Below, piece after piece: positions 50,777 through 60,049 of a stretch of DNA of 64,000 nucleotides. The stretch is from Desulfovibrio cuneatus DSM 11391 (lineage in GTDB: Bacteria > Desulfobacterota > Desulfovibrionia > Desulfovibrionales > Desulfovibrionaceae). Both the position numbers and the translations under genes were made by a program. Location of the stretch: the NCBI RefSeq assembly GCF_000430005.1, contig NZ_AUCY01000010.1, positions 1 through 64,000 on the forward strand. The letters are read 5' to 3'. Below the pieces are notes generated by a model. It had not been told where the DNA came from and ran no database searches. It saw only the letters and a list, made by a program, of their open reading frames with translations. The stretch's first letter is position 1, and each line of letters begins with the position of its first letter.

Positions 50777-53311
50777 ATGTTTGATAGCCACCTTGAACGG
50801 GCTTTTGCCCTGGCCATTACAGAAGTAAAAAAACGCCACCATGAATATTTTACATTAGAACACCTACTATACGGTATTTTGCTGGAAAATACCGGACGCG
50901 AACTATTACGCGCCATTGGGGTGAATACCAAAAATTTACAGCACAAGCTGGATGTCTTTTTTGAAAGCGATATCACGCCCCTGGTTTCTGAAACCAATGG
51001 CGAGGTCATTCAAACCCTTGCCTTGCAACGTGTCGTGCAGCGTCTTATCCGGCATGTGGAATCTGCCGGAAAACAGGAAGCCAGCTTGGGCGATGTGCTG
51101 GCCTGCATTATGGAAGAAGAAAACTCCTACGCCGCCCATTACATTCTGGTGCAAGGGATTTCCCGCCTGGACCTGCTGGACCATATCTCCCACACTGTAG
51201 CCAAGGCCTCCAAAGAACACACTGCGGAAAGCGGACAGGATGAAGAGAATATTGACATCAAAGCGCTGCGCCAGTTCACCACAAACCTTACGGAACGCGC
51301 CGCCAAAGGGCTTATAGACCCCCTCATTGGACGCAATGGCGAATTGCAGCGCATTGTACAAGTGCTTTCCCGCCGCCGCAAAAACAACCCCCTGCTGGTG
51401 GGTGACCCTGGCGTTGGCAAAACTGCCCTGGCAGAAGGGCTTGCCCTGCGCATTGCCAACAAACAGGTGCCCGGCCCTTTCCACAACGCCACAGTGTTTG
51501 CCCTGGACCTTGGGGGCATGATGGCAGGCACAAAGTACCGGGGCGACTTTGAAGCCCGCTTGAAATCGGTGCTGGCTGGGCTGGAACAATACCCCAATGC
51601 CATATTGTTTATTGACGAAATGCACACCATTATTGGTGCCGGGGCAGTGAATGGCAGTGCCCTGGACGCTTCCAATATTCTCAAGCCTGCTCTGGCCAAT
51701 GGCACATTGCGCTGCATTGGTTCCACCACCCATGAGGAGTTGCGTACCCACCTGGAAAAAGACAAGGCCTTTGCCCGACGCTTCCAGAAAATTGATGTGG
51801 CAGAACCTTCAGAAAGCGAATGCGTTGCCATTTTACAAGGCCTGAAAAAACATTACGAAAGCCACCACAAGGTGCGCTATACCCCGGCTGCCCTGGAAGC
51901 AGCAGTGCGCCTTGCAGTACGTTACCTGCCAGGTGCCCGCCTGCCAGACAAAGCCCTGGACCTGATAGACGAAGCAGGTGCCAAAAAACGGCTGGAAATT
52001 ATTGGGGAACAAGCCCTTACCAAGGCAGAACCTACAGCCAAAGCAACGGCAAAAACAGCGGCAACCCCTGTGCCAACAGAAAAAAAGCCTGCCAAAACCG
52101 GGCAAAAACCTTCTGTGGGTGTGGCGGATGTTGAAGCTGTAGTTGCCTTTATGGCCCGCATCCCTTCTGTTAAAGCCACCACAACAGACACTGCCTCCCT
52201 GAAAACCCTGGAAAGCGAATTATTAAGCGTTGTGTATGGGCAGGGCAATGCGGTTTCCCAGGTAACCCGCGCTGTGCTGCGTTCCCGTGCAGGGTTTGGG
52301 CGGCCCAACCGACCTGCCGGGTCTTTCCTGTTTTACGGCCCCACTGGTGTGGGTAAAACCGAACTGGCCAAGCAACTGGCGGCCTCACTGGGGGTAGCCT
52401 TTTTGCGCTACGATATGTCGGAATACATGGAAAAGCACACCGTTTCCCGGCTTATTGGCTCCCCCCCCGGCTATGTAGGCTTCGACCAGGGCGGCCTGCT
52501 CACAGAAGCGGTGCGCAAAACACCCCATGCCGTGCTGTTGCTGGATGAAATGGAAAAAGCCCACCCCGATGTATTCAACGTACTGTTGCAGGTTATGGAC
52601 TATGCTACCCTCACAGACAACACCGGGCGCAAAGCGGACTTTCGCAACATCATTCTTATTATGACTTCCAACGCCGGGGCCTTTGAAATGGCTGCCGCCA
52701 ACATTGGGTTTGGCCCGGTACGCGGCAATGCCAGCTCCACCGAAAAAGGGAAAAAAGCTCTGGAGCGCATGTTCGCCCCTGAATTCCGTAACCGCCTGGA
52801 TGCCATGGTTCCCTTTGCGCCCCTTGCCAAGGAAGTGATGACCCGCATTGTGGACAAGTTCTTTGCCGAGCTGCAAGAACGCCTGCAAGAACGCGGCGTC
52901 CACATTGCTCTCAGCCCGGAAGCGAGGGAGCACCTTGCTCATGTGGGCTATGACCCCGCCTATGGCGCACGCCCCCTGGCACGGGTTATGCGTGAACAAC
53001 TGGAAGACCCCCTGGCAGCAGAAGTGCTGTTTGGCAAGCTCAGTAAGGGGGGCAGCGTACTGGTGACTGTGGGACGTGAGGCACCTGCCGCAGCAAGTAA
53101 AGCGGATAATGCCACTGCCAATAAGGATAAATCGGCGTTGCATTTCACCATTACCTCTGGTGCCCGCCCACAAGGCAAGCAGGATATTGCCACCGCCAAG
53201 GTTGCCCCTGCCCCCAAGGCCACAAAAAAGGTTCCCGGCCCCAAAGCGGGCAAAGCGGCTGCTGGGGCTCAAAAGCGCCCGGCTAAAAAGCCCACAAAAC
53301 GAACAGCATAA
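50777..53311 (+). CDS. clpA: ATP-dependent Clp protease ATPase subunit ClpA
   Basis: An 844-residue AAA+ unfoldase partner of ClpP. The N-domain (1-150) starts MFDSHLERAFALAITEVKKR. The first AAA+ module has Walker A GDPGVGKT (209-216), the second GPTGVGKT (521-528). Typical ClpA elements are present, including FIDEMHTIIGAG, GSTTHEELR, and YMEKHTVSRLIGSPPGYVGFDQGGLL. Two unusual parts are an Ala/Lys/Thr-rich insert between the modules (about 415-440) and a lysine- and alanine-rich tail of about 75 residues after the D2 domain. ATG at 50777 has GGAGG ten bases upstream within clpS. clpP is not in the window. Confidence 0.95.
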   Translation: MFDSHLERAFALAITEVKKRHHEYFTLEHLLYGILLENTGRELLRAIGVNTKNLQHKLDVFFESDITPLVSETNGEVIQTLALQRVVQRLIRHVESAGKQEASLGDVLACIMEEENSYAAHYILVQGISRLDLLDHISHTVAKASKEHTAESGQDEENIDIKALRQFTTNLTERAAKGLIDPLIGRNGELQRIVQVLSRRRKNNPLLVGDPGVGKTALAEGLALRIANKQVPGPFHNATVFALDLGGMMAGTKYRGDFEARLKSVLAGLEQYPNAILFIDEMHTIIGAGAVNGSALDASNILKPALANGTLRCIGSTTHEELRTHLEKDKAFARRFQKIDVAEPSESECVAILQGLKKHYESHHKVRYTPAALEAAVRLAVRYLPGARLPDKALDLIDEAGAKKRLEIIGEQALTKAEPTAKATAKTAATPVPTEKKPAKTGQKPSVGVADVEAVVAFMARIPSVKATTTDTASLKTLESELLSVVYGQGNAVSQVTRAVLRSRAGFGRPNRPAGSFLFYGPTGVGKTELAKQLAASLGVAFLRYDMSEYMEKHTVSRLIGSPPGYVGFDQGGLLTEAVRKTPHAVLLLDEMEKAHPDVFNVLLQVMDYATLTDNTGRKADFRNIILIMTSNAGAFEMAAANIGFGPVRGNASSTEKGKKALERMFAPEFRNRLDAMVPFAPLAKEVMTRIVDKFFAELQERLQERGVHIALSPEAREHLAHVGYDPAYGARPLARVMREQLEDPLAAEVLFGKLSKGGSVLVTVGREAPAAASKADNATANKDKSALHFTITSGARPQGKQDIATAKVAPAPKATKKVPGPKAGKAAAGAQKRPAKKPTKRTA

Positions 53312-53322
53312 GCATCCATTCC

Positions 53323-53354
53323 GGCTGGGGAGGTGTTACCTCCTCAGCCTTTTA
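53323..53354 (+). terminator. Terminator of clpSA
   Basis: GGCTGGGGAGGT (53323-53334) pairs with ACCTCCTCAGCC (53338-53349, one mismatch), loop GTT, followed by TTTTATT. It lies 11 bp after the clpA stop. Confidence 0.85.
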
Positions 53355-53410
53355 TTCGTCAAAGTGTCCACCCTCCACTCCCCTCAACCCACCACAGCCC
53401 TCCCCCACGT

Positions 53411-54451
53411 ATGGAAGATACCACCACCGCTACCCGCTTTCTGGAGTCTGAACTGCCCCTGCTGCCCCCGGCAGCCTGCCGTTTTCACGTTATTCCTGTT
53501 CCGTATGAAGCCAGCGTTTCTTACGGCGGGGGCACAGCCCAGGGTCCACAGGCCATACTGGATGCCTCCTGCCAGTTGGAAACATGGACAGGCGCAGGGG
53601 AACCTTCCCACCAGGGTATTTTTACCTGGCCTGCTGTGCCCTGCACCGGGGAAGCAGAAACCGTGATGCAACACATTGAAGCCGCGGTGACCAAGGCCTT
53701 GCAGGCTGGCCCGCAAGGGGCTTTACCAAAACCGTGGCCGCACCCCTGGCAACAGCCAGGACTTCAGCCAGAGCATGGGGCAGGTGATGGCTCACAGAGC
53801 ACCAATACAGCACCACTCTTTGCGGTGTGCGCAGGTGCCCCCACCCTGCCCGTGGTACTGGGGGGGGAACATTCCCTTACCCTTGGGGTGTTGCGGGCCA
53901 TGAAAAAAGCCTATGGCCATTTTGGCATAGTGCATTTTGATGCCCATGCCGACTTGCGCCACAGCTACCAGGGCAGCATTTACAGCCATGCCAGCGTTAT
54001 GCGCCGCGCAGTGGCAGACCTGGGGCTGGACCTGTTCCAAATTGGTGTGCGCAGCCTGTGTATAGAAGAACGCGACTTTCGCCAGCAGGCAGGCATACCC
54101 CACTTAGATGCCCGCGTTCTGCAATGCCCCCGCCCGTGGGGTACACCTTCACAGGCAACCGCCCAGCCCCCGCACAACGAACCGGTGGTACGCCTGCCAG
54201 AATCATTCCCGCACACTGTGTTTCTTTCCTTTGACATAGACGCGCTAGATGCTTCCCTTATGCCCGCCACTGGCACGCCTGAACCCGGCGGCCTGTTCTG
54301 GTGGGATGCCTTGAACCTTATGGTCCAAAGCCTTACCGGGCGTGTGCTGCTAGGGGTGGACGTGGTGGAACTAGCCCCGCAACCGGGGCAGCATGCCCCC
54401 AACTTTCTGGCAGCACGGCTGGTGCATGAAATTATGGGTATGGTGAGGTAA
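53411..54451 (+). CDS. speB: Agmatinase (arginase/ureohydrolase family)
   Basis: Hydrolyses agmatine to putrescine and urea, linking speA to the carboxyspermidine genes. A 346-residue manganese enzyme: VPYEASVSYGGGTAQGPQAIL near the N-terminus, VVLGGEHSLTLG, FDAHADLR (the metal-binding DxHxD), SHASVMRR and FDIDALDASLMPATGTPEPGG. A Pro/Gln-rich low-complexity insert (about 100-130) makes it longer than most agmatinases. ATG at 53411 is the first in a family-like position; no strong ribosome-binding site is seen. Arginase, formiminoglutamase and guanidinobutyrase remain possible, but the co-localised polyamine genes favour agmatinase. Confidence 0.88.
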   Translation: MEDTTTATRFLESELPLLPPAACRFHVIPVPYEASVSYGGGTAQGPQAILDASCQLETWTGAGEPSHQGIFTWPAVPCTGEAETVMQHIEAAVTKALQAGPQGALPKPWPHPWQQPGLQPEHGAGDGSQSTNTAPLFAVCAGAPTLPVVLGGEHSLTLGVLRAMKKAYGHFGIVHFDAHADLRHSYQGSIYSHASVMRRAVADLGLDLFQIGVRSLCIEERDFRQQAGIPHLDARVLQCPRPWGTPSQATAQPPHNEPVVRLPESFPHTVFLSFDIDALDASLMPATGTPEPGGLFWWDALNLMVQSLTGRVLLGVDVVELAPQPGQHAPNFLAARLVHEIMGMVR

Positions 54452-54457
54452 CGTTCC

Positions 54458-55285
54458 ATGGCAGAAAAGAAACATGGCTCACAGGCGGCGCTGGCACCGT
54501 ACTGCGCGGCAACAGCCCCAGAGGATGCAATACAACCGCAGCCTTCTTGCCATAACACCCGCCACAGCCGCTCCCTTACCGCCTATGCAGATATTACCGA
54601 TGCCAGCCCGGAAGAATGCCTGCATCGCCTTGCCACCAGCCGGGTTGTGCTTTTGGGGTGCGGCGGGTTAGGTGGTCATGTGCTGGAAGGACTGGCGCGG
54701 GCCGGGGTGGGCTTTTTGCGCGTGGTGGATGGCGACACCTTCAGCCCTTCCAACCTCAACAGGCAAACCCTGTGTACGGAACACACCCTTGGCCAAAACA
54801 AAGCCCTTGCCGCACAGCAACGGGCCGCCGCCATAAACAGTGAAATAGACGTGGAAGCTGTTACCACCTTTGCCACCCCCGCCACCTTGCCCGGCCTGCT
54901 GCAAGGCATGCATGTGGTAGTAGACGCTCTGGATAACGTGGCGGCCCGCTTCCAACTGGCAGAAGCAGCCTGCACCTGTGGCATCCCTGTGGTACATGGC
55001 GCAGTAGCGGGGTTTTCCGGCCACGCCACGGTGGTGTACCCTGGGGATACCAGCCTGCACAGCATTTATGCCACCAATCAGGGGGAAGCTCCTAACAGCC
55101 CCAATACAATGGCAGGGGCTACAGAAGCCCCCGGCGTTGCCCCGCCAACCCCGGCCCTTATAGCTGCCGTGCAGGTAGCAGAAACCATCAAAATTCTCTT
55201 GGGCAAGCCAGAGCTGACCCTGCGCAACCGTCTGTTTTTATGCGACTTGGGCAGGGCCTATGCCCAGGTGCTCCATTTAACGTAA
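54458..55285 (+). CDS. ThiF/MoeB/HesA-family adenylyltransferase-like protein
   Basis: A 275-residue E1-like protein. Nucleotide-binding GCGGLGG (67-73), DGDTFSPSNLNRQTLCTEHTLGQNKA with the arginine and lysine of the adenylation site, VVDALDNVAARFQLAEAA, and QVAETIKILLGK are typical. I see no CxxC pair and no obvious catalytic Cys in the crossover loop; the loop between about 205 and 225 is Pro/Ala/Gly-rich. It starts seven bases after speB and is probably co-transcribed. HesA/TcdA/ThiF subtypes cannot be separated. A role with a sulphur carrier or in tRNA modification is possible. Confidence 0.82.
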   Translation: MAEKKHGSQAALAPYCAATAPEDAIQPQPSCHNTRHSRSLTAYADITDASPEECLHRLATSRVVLLGCGGLGGHVLEGLARAGVGFLRVVDGDTFSPSNLNRQTLCTEHTLGQNKALAAQQRAAAINSEIDVEAVTTFATPATLPGLLQGMHVVVDALDNVAARFQLAEAACTCGIPVVHGAVAGFSGHATVVYPGDTSLHSIYATNQGEAPNSPNTMAGATEAPGVAPPTPALIAAVQVAETIKILLGKPELTLRNRLFLCDLGRAYAQVLHLT

Positions 55286-55306
55286 CAGTGCATTTCCTCA
55301 ATACGG

Positions 55307-55816
55307 TCACGCACTGTGCCAAATAGCCGGAATAGCGTGGAACAATAAGCTAACAGCCAGGGCCAGCTTTATCACAAAGCCACCAAACCGCCCAAGGGTT
55401 ACCCCAAAAGCCGCCTTGGCTGCTGGGCCGGAAGCCATGCCCCGCCCTTTTTCCACCACAAAGCACCCCAAAAAGCCCCCTGCCAGCGCCCCCAAAAGGG
55501 CCCCAACCCCAAAAAATAGCGGGGCACACATAATGCCCCCGGCAAGGGCACCCACCATGCCGCCAAGGCTGCCTTTATCTGTACCGCCATAAAGCTTGGC
55601 ACCATAGTACCCTGCAAAAAATTCCACCACTTCAGCCACAAGGCACAGCCCACCCCACAGCAAGAAAAACTGCATGGTGAACACAGATGAGCTGTCGAAA
55701 AAGGCCCAAATCCCGGCAAGGGCCAAAATGCCCCAGGTGCCGGGCAACCCAAGAAAAAGCAAAAAAACACAGGCCATCATAGTGGTTATACAGGCCACAG
55801 CAAAAATATACGTCAT
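55307..55816 (-). CDS. DUF456 family membrane protein
   Basis: A 169-residue protein with four or five hydrophobic segments. It has the family pattern FLLFLGLPGTWGILALAGIWAFF, EFFAGYYGAKLYGGTDKGSLGGMVGALAGGIM and GALLGALAGGFLGCFVVEK. Glycine zipper-like runs dominate. Function of DUF456 is unknown. ATG at 55816 has AAGG about eight bases before it; the frame is open upstream but carries no further start signal. It is convergent with the ThiF gene and divergent from groES. Confidence 0.85.
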   Translation of the reverse strand: MTYIFAVACITTMMACVFLLFLGLPGTWGILALAGIWAFFDSSSVFTMQFFLLWGGLCLVAEVVEFFAGYYGAKLYGGTDKGSLGGMVGALAGGIMCAPLFFGVGALLGALAGGFLGCFVVEKGRGMASGPAAKAAFGVTLGRFGGFVIKLALAVSLLFHAIPAIWHSA

Positions 55817-56314
55817 GGAAAAACCTTGCAGGTAACAGGTGTCATGAAAGCAGCAAACCAACCGCCAAATACAGCGGTTGCCGCCGCCATACTGTAAATC
55901 AAAGTTGCTACGCGTCAAGTGGCAGCGTAACCATACAACACTGGCATGAAAACACAGTACCATCCCCCCTGCACCTGGTATTTCTCTCAAAATTTTACGG
56001 TTAAATAGAGCAACAATATTCTGTGCCATTTTTTTGGCTTTTTCTGAATAAAACTTGTCAAAGTAAATCAATATATTAGAAAACGGCACCCCCTTTTTTG
56101 ATTTTTTTTTACCCTCGCCCCCTTTCCTTCCCCGAAAAACGATTTATACTCATGTCTTGCAAGGGGAGCGCCACGCCTCCCTTCCTGCACCGGATTTTCA
56201 ATCCCCCTTGGTATTAGGTCGTAAGACCAACCTGTGGCGCGCTTGGAACGAACGCGCCGTTGTGGTGTGTGCACCAAAAACAAGCTATTCATTTTATTTG
56301 GAGGTTTTAGCATC
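55817..56314 (+). promoter_or_regulatory. Regulatory region of groESL without a CIRCE element
   Basis: A 498-bp gap. I looked for the CIRCE operator (TTAGCACTC and its inverted half) and found none. A TATACT box (56145-56150) has only a weak partner 17 bases upstream. The leader has hairpins GGTC-GTAA-GACC (56217-56228) within TTGGT...ACCAA, and GGCGCG...CGCGCC (56235-56257). A T-rich tract lies at 56093-56110. Heat-shock control may therefore use a sigma-32-like factor or the leader structure. Confidence 0.5.
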
Positions 56315-56602
56315 ATGAATTTGAAGCCCCTGAACGACCGTGTGTTGGTCAAGCGTCTGGAATCCGAAGACAAAACCGCTGGTGGACTGTACATTCCTGA
56401 CACCGCCAAGGAAAAGCCCTCCAAGGGTGAAGTCATTGCTGTGGGTTCCGGTAAAGTAGCCGACGACGGCAAGGCCATTCCCATGACAGTGAAAGCTGGC
56501 GACAAGGTACTGTTCAACAAGTACGCCGGCACTGAAATCAAAATCGACGGTGATGAATACCTCGTCATGCGTGAAGACGACATCCTTGCCATCATTGCTT
56601 AA
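56315..56602 (+). CDS. groES: Co-chaperonin GroES
   Basis: A 95-residue lid of the GroEL folding chamber. It begins [21 protein letters not shown] and has the mobile loop around 17-33 ([19 protein letters not shown]), VGSGK, and the C-terminal [22 protein letters not shown] lies about ten bases before ATG 56315. groEL follows 42 bases later with its own ribosome-binding site. Confidence 0.98.
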   Translation: MNLKPLNDRVLVKRLESEDKTAGGLYIPDTAKEKPSKGEVIAVGSGKVADDGKAIPMTVKAGDKVLFNKYAGTEIKIDGDEYLVMREDDILAIIA

Positions 56603-56644
56603 TAACGTAAGCGTAATACGAACACATTTTCAGGAGAACATCTC

Positions 56645-58288
56645 ATGTCTGCCAAAGAAATTTTATTTGACGTTAAAGCACGTGAACGCATTGCAGCTGG
56701 TGTAGACACCCTTGCCAATGCAGTAAGAGTAACCCTTGGCCCCCGCGGCCGTAACGTGCTGATTGAAAAGTCTTACGGTTCCCCCGTTATTACCAAAGAC
56801 GGCGTGACCGTTGCGAAAGAAATTGAGCTGGAAGACAAGTTCGAAAACATGGGCGCACAAATGGTTAAAGAAGTGGCTTCCAAAACCAGCGACATTGCTG
56901 GCGACGGCACCACCACTGCTACCGTGCTTGCCCAGGCTGTATACCGTGAAGGCGTAAAGCTTGTGGCTGCTGGCCGCAACCCCATGGCCGTGAAGCGCGG
57001 CATGGATAAAGCCGTAACGCGCCTGGTGGAAGAGCTTAACACCCTTGCAAAGCCTACCCGCGACCAAAAAGAAATTGCCCAGATTGGTACCATTTCCGCC
57101 AACTCTGACAGCACCATCGGCAACATTATTGCCGAAGCCATGAGCAAAGTGGGCAAAGAAGGCGTTATTACCGTTGAAGAAGCGAAAGGCCTTGAAACCA
57201 CCCTTGATGTTGTGGAAGGCATGCAGTTCGACCGCGGGTACCTTTCCCCCTACTTTGTGACCAACCCAGACAAAATGCTCTGCGAAATGGATGAACCCCT
57301 CATCCTTATCATTGAGAAAAAAGTTTCCAACATGAAAGAAATACTGCCTGTGCTTGAGCAGGTAGTAAAAATGGGCCGCCCCCTTGTTATTCTTGCTGAA
57401 GACGTAGACGGCGAAGCCCTTGCTACCCTGGTGCTGAACAAGCTGCGCGGTTCTTTGCAAGTTGTTGCCGTGAAAGCCCCCGGCTTTGGCGACCGCAGAA
57501 AAGCCATGCTGCAAGACATTGCCATTCTTACTGGCGGCACCGTGGTTTCCGAAGACATGGGCATTAAGCTGGAAAACATCTCCGTTGCCGACCTTGGCAC
57601 CGCCAAGCGTGTTGTTATTGACAAAGATAACACCACCATCGTGGACGGCGCAGGCAAAGGCGACGACATTAAAGCCCGCGTTAAACAGATTCGCGCACAA
57701 ATCGAAGAAACCACTTCTGATTACGACCGCGAAAAACTTCAGGAGCGTCTGGCAAAAATCGTGGGCGGCGTAGCCGTTATTCACGTTGGTGCCGCTACTG
57801 AAACTGAAATGAAAGAAAAGAAAGACCGCGTGGAAGATGCCCTGAACGCTACCCGCGCAGCAGTTGAAGAAGGCATCGTTCCTGGCGGCGGCACTGCCCT
57901 TATCCGCATTGCAAAAAGCCTGGACGACGTAAAGCCTGCTGACGACGACGAAGCCGCTGGCGTTGCCCTTGTACGCCGCGCCATTGAAGAACCCCTCCGC
58001 CAGATTGCCAACAACGCTGGCTTTGAAGGTTCCATTGTGGTGGAAAAAGTACGCGAAGGCAAAGACGGCTTTGGCTTTGACGCTTCCACCGGCGAATACG
58101 GCGACCTGATTAAGCAAGGCGTTATCGACCCCAAAAAGGTAACCCGTATTGCTCTGCAAAACGCCGTTTCCGTAGCTTCCCTGCTGCTCACCACCGAGTG
58201 CGCCATTGCAGAAAAGCCTTCTGACAAAAAAGACGCTATGCCCGCTGGCGGCATGGGTGGCATGGGCGGCATGGGCGGCATGTACTAA
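56645..58288 (+). CDS. groEL: Chaperonin GroEL
   Basis: A 547-residue, 60-kDa chaperonin. ATP-site motifs [12 protein letters not shown] (86-97), the apical domain, and VGGAAEVEM-like [41 protein letters not shown] are present. It ends in the flexible Gly-Gly-Met tail. AGGAG stands eight bases before ATG. Codons here are noticeably more regular than in neighbouring genes, fitting strong expression. Confidence 0.99.
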   Translation: MSAKEILFDVKARERIAAGVDTLANAVRVTLGPRGRNVLIEKSYGSPVITKDGVTVAKEIELEDKFENMGAQMVKEVASKTSDIAGDGTTTATVLAQAVYREGVKLVAAGRNPMAVKRGMDKAVTRLVEELNTLAKPTRDQKEIAQIGTISANSDSTIGNIIAEAMSKVGKEGVITVEEAKGLETTLDVVEGMQFDRGYLSPYFVTNPDKMLCEMDEPLILIIEKKVSNMKEILPVLEQVVKMGRPLVILAEDVDGEALATLVLNKLRGSLQVVAVKAPGFGDRRKAMLQDIAILTGGTVVSEDMGIKLENISVADLGTAKRVVIDKDNTTIVDGAGKGDDIKARVKQIRAQIEETTSDYDREKLQERLAKIVGGVAVIHVGAATETEMKEKKDRVEDALNATRAAVEEGIVPGGGTALIRIAKSLDDVKPADDDEAAGVALVRRAIEEPLRQIANNAGFEGSIVVEKVREGKDGFGFDASTGEYGDLIKQGVIDPKKVTRIALQNAVSVASLLLTTECAIAEKPSDKKDAMPAGGMGGMGGMGGMY

Positions 58289-58312
58289 ACAAGTACAGCC
58301 CCCGGCTTCCAG

Positions 58313-58356
58313 CCAACATAAAAAGGCCGCCCGAAAGGGCGGCCTTTTTATGTTGG
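58313..58356 (+). terminator. Terminator of groESL
   Basis: A perfect 20-bp stem (58313-58332 with 58337-58356) around GAAA, containing the GGCCGCCC/GGGCGGCC core and TTTTT. It lies 24 bp after groEL. Confidence 0.95.
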
Positions 58357-58394
58357 GGGCAAGGAGTTATGCTTTGCGGGGAAGGGGGAAAACC

Positions 58395-58538
58395 CCTTAA
58401 AGCTGACGGCAGTCGCGAGCGTAGCGAGCCGTGGAGTGAGGGTGGAGGGTACGAGCGGCTTTGCCACTTGCACATCTCAACGAAGCCAGAGTGGAGAAAG
58501 TGAAGCAACGCCGCCAAACGGAATAAATCAGCGTTTCC
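58395..58538 (+). repeat. Family A module joined to a family B right end
   Basis: The A module runs 58395-58502 (hairpin GTACGAGCGGC-TTT-GCCACTTGCAC, with some mismatches), followed by GTGAAGCAACGC and the family B terminal repeat (GCCAAACGGAATAAATCAGC, GTTTCC) ending 58538. No left B end is seen. It lies four bases before the stop of the convergent secreted-protein gene. Confidence 0.85.
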
Positions 58539-58542
58539 CTAA

Positions 58543-59790
58543 CTACCGCGTAATGGTGCCGCCCACATTGCCGCCATTATACATACGCAAGCAGCGGCGA
58601 ATGGTATCTAACATAAATTCATCACGGGAAGCGTCATAGGCCCTGTTGCTCATGGCAAGGGGGCCAAACACAGGGTAGGCAAAGGCGGAATCCTTTTTCT
58701 GGGCCCTGGCTGCCAACAGCACAAGCTGCCGCCGCTCCGCAGGGGTTTTGCCCATCACAAACCCTTCACCCGGTGCCGTGCCTGTGCCGCTCAATGCAAT
58801 TATTGGCAGCGGCCCGCCGCCAGGAGCCCGCATGGTCACTACCCGTGAAGCTGCTGGCGTGCCCCGGTTCAGGCCTTCGGCCCGTGCCCCGGTGGAAAGC
58901 ATCACATAATCCAGCCCCTGGGGAATAGAGCCGCCATAGACAATGCCCCCAACCAGACGCCCCTGCCTGCGGGCTTCTTCCAAAGCAGCCCGGAAAATAG
59001 CTGGCTTTGCCTCAAATACGGTGGAAACAGCATCAAAGGTCCAGGCTTCTGCTGTGAGCTTGCCAGCACTTTCGCGAAGGTGCTGGGTTACGGCTTCTGG
59101 CGTGCTATAGCGGCGCAGGTCTACCACCACATCGAACCCCGCTGCGGGGTTCGCCTTGCGCACGACGTTACGCAAGTTGTGCCACGCGCTTATGGTGACA
59201 CTTGCCACAGGCTGGCCGGGTTCCAGCCGAATGGAACCTGTGACAAATTGCGGGGTCAGCCCGGCAACAATTTCTGCCACTTCTGCGCGTGTTTTCTCCG
59301 GTAACAGCCACTGGTTATTGGCATATTGAATGGCCTGCACGGTTTTGCCAAAGCTGACGCGGGAAAGTTGCCCCGCATTGCTTGCCAGGGGAATGATTTC
59401 GGCCAAAGGAATATCGTCGTCATCCGTGTCATTCAGGGCGGCAAGGCTGGCGGCCTCGGCTGGGACTGCTCTTGTGGGTTTTGCGCTACGGGTGCTTTTA
59501 CTTGGCTTTGTACTTGCTTTGGCCGTAGTTTTGGTACGCTGCCGTGCAGAAGAAGCCTTAGTGCTGGTTGTTGCCTTTTGAGACTTTTTTGCTTTGGCAG
59601 GCGCTGATTTAATGGTCACTTTACCACTGCTTTTGCTTGCGGCTGTTGCTGCTGCACTCCCCTTTTTTTTCACACTGCTAATGGTTGTTTTACGCAGTGA
59701 GGCATTATTTCTTTCTGCCGGGGCACCCCATGCAGGAAGACACAAGCTAATGCAACAAGTACAAACCAATAGGGACAGGAACAGACGCAT
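58543..59790 (-). CDS. Secreted protein of unknown function with histone-H1-like basic region
   Basis: A 415-residue protein. A signal peptide (cleavage near AWGAP, residue 23) is followed by about 85 residues dominated by Lys, Ala, Ser and Thr, similar in composition to histone H1. A short acidic patch DTDDDD follows, then a globular part (about 130-415) that I do not recognise. This contains VSFGKTVQAIQYANNQWLLPEKT, LEPGQPVASVTISAWHNLRNVV and two Gly-rich stretches. Only one Cys remains in the mature C-terminus. ATG 59790 has GGAG five bases upstream. The basic part might bind peptidoglycan, LPS or DNA, which is speculation. Confidence 0.75.
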   Translation of the reverse strand: MRLFLSLLVCTCCISLCLPAWGAPAERNNASLRKTTISSVKKKGSAAATAASKSSGKVTIKSAPAKAKKSQKATTSTKASSARQRTKTTAKASTKPSKSTRSAKPTRAVPAEAASLAALNDTDDDDIPLAEIIPLASNAGQLSRVSFGKTVQAIQYANNQWLLPEKTRAEVAEIVAGLTPQFVTGSIRLEPGQPVASVTISAWHNLRNVVRKANPAAGFDVVVDLRRYSTPEAVTQHLRESAGKLTAEAWTFDAVSTVFEAKPAIFRAALEEARRQGRLVGGIVYGGSIPQGLDYVMLSTGARAEGLNRGTPAASRVVTMRAPGGGPLPIIALSGTGTAPGEGFVMGKTPAERRQLVLLAARAQKKDSAFAYPVFGPLAMSNRAYDASRDEFMLDTIRRCLRMYNGGNVGGTITR

Positions 59791-59832
59791 AATACTCCAA
59801 CAGGGGGGTTACGGCAATTTTGCCTGTGTACC

Positions 59833-59875
59833 AAAAGTCAAGTAACGCTGCCAAATGGAATACACCAGCGTTTCC
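59833..59875 (+). repeat. Solitary family B right end
   Basis: AAAAGTCAAGTAACGCTGCC, then AAATGGAATACACCAGCGTTTCC split from any left end. It lies in the 259-bp gap upstream of rpsA; otherwise the gap has no gene. Confidence 0.7.
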
Positions 59876-60016
59876 TAAAGTATACGCGCAGGCACAAAGG
59901 AGCGCAAGCACCCAGCCACACGCACCATAACGTCTCGTTCCCGCTGCTAATTCCTTTTGTTTTTGCAAAACAAGGCGTTTTCCCCTTGCTCTCCCACCAT
60001 TCCGCTGGTAATAAAA

Positions 60017-60044
60017 AAGGAGGTGATACCACACGGTTAAGGAG
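60017..60044 (+). promoter_or_regulatory. Duplicate ribosome-binding sites before rpsA
   Basis: AAGGAGGTGAT (60017-60027) is an 11-base full match to the anti-Shine-Dalgarno end of typical 16S rRNA, but it lies 22 bases before the start codon, too far to serve it. A normal AAGGAG (60039-60044) serves ATG 60050. No reading frame begins at the proper distance from the first site except via GTG/ACA-type triplets. Confidence 0.7.
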
Positions 60045-60049
60045 AGCCC

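Noticed and set aside
55817-56314. CIRCE operator upstream of groES
   Set aside because: Neither the TTAGCACTC half nor its inverted partner at nine-base spacing is present.
56663-58159. 498-codon open frame antisense to groEL
   Set aside because: Shadow of the strongly biased groEL codons; no family resemblance and Phe/Asn/His-rich composition.
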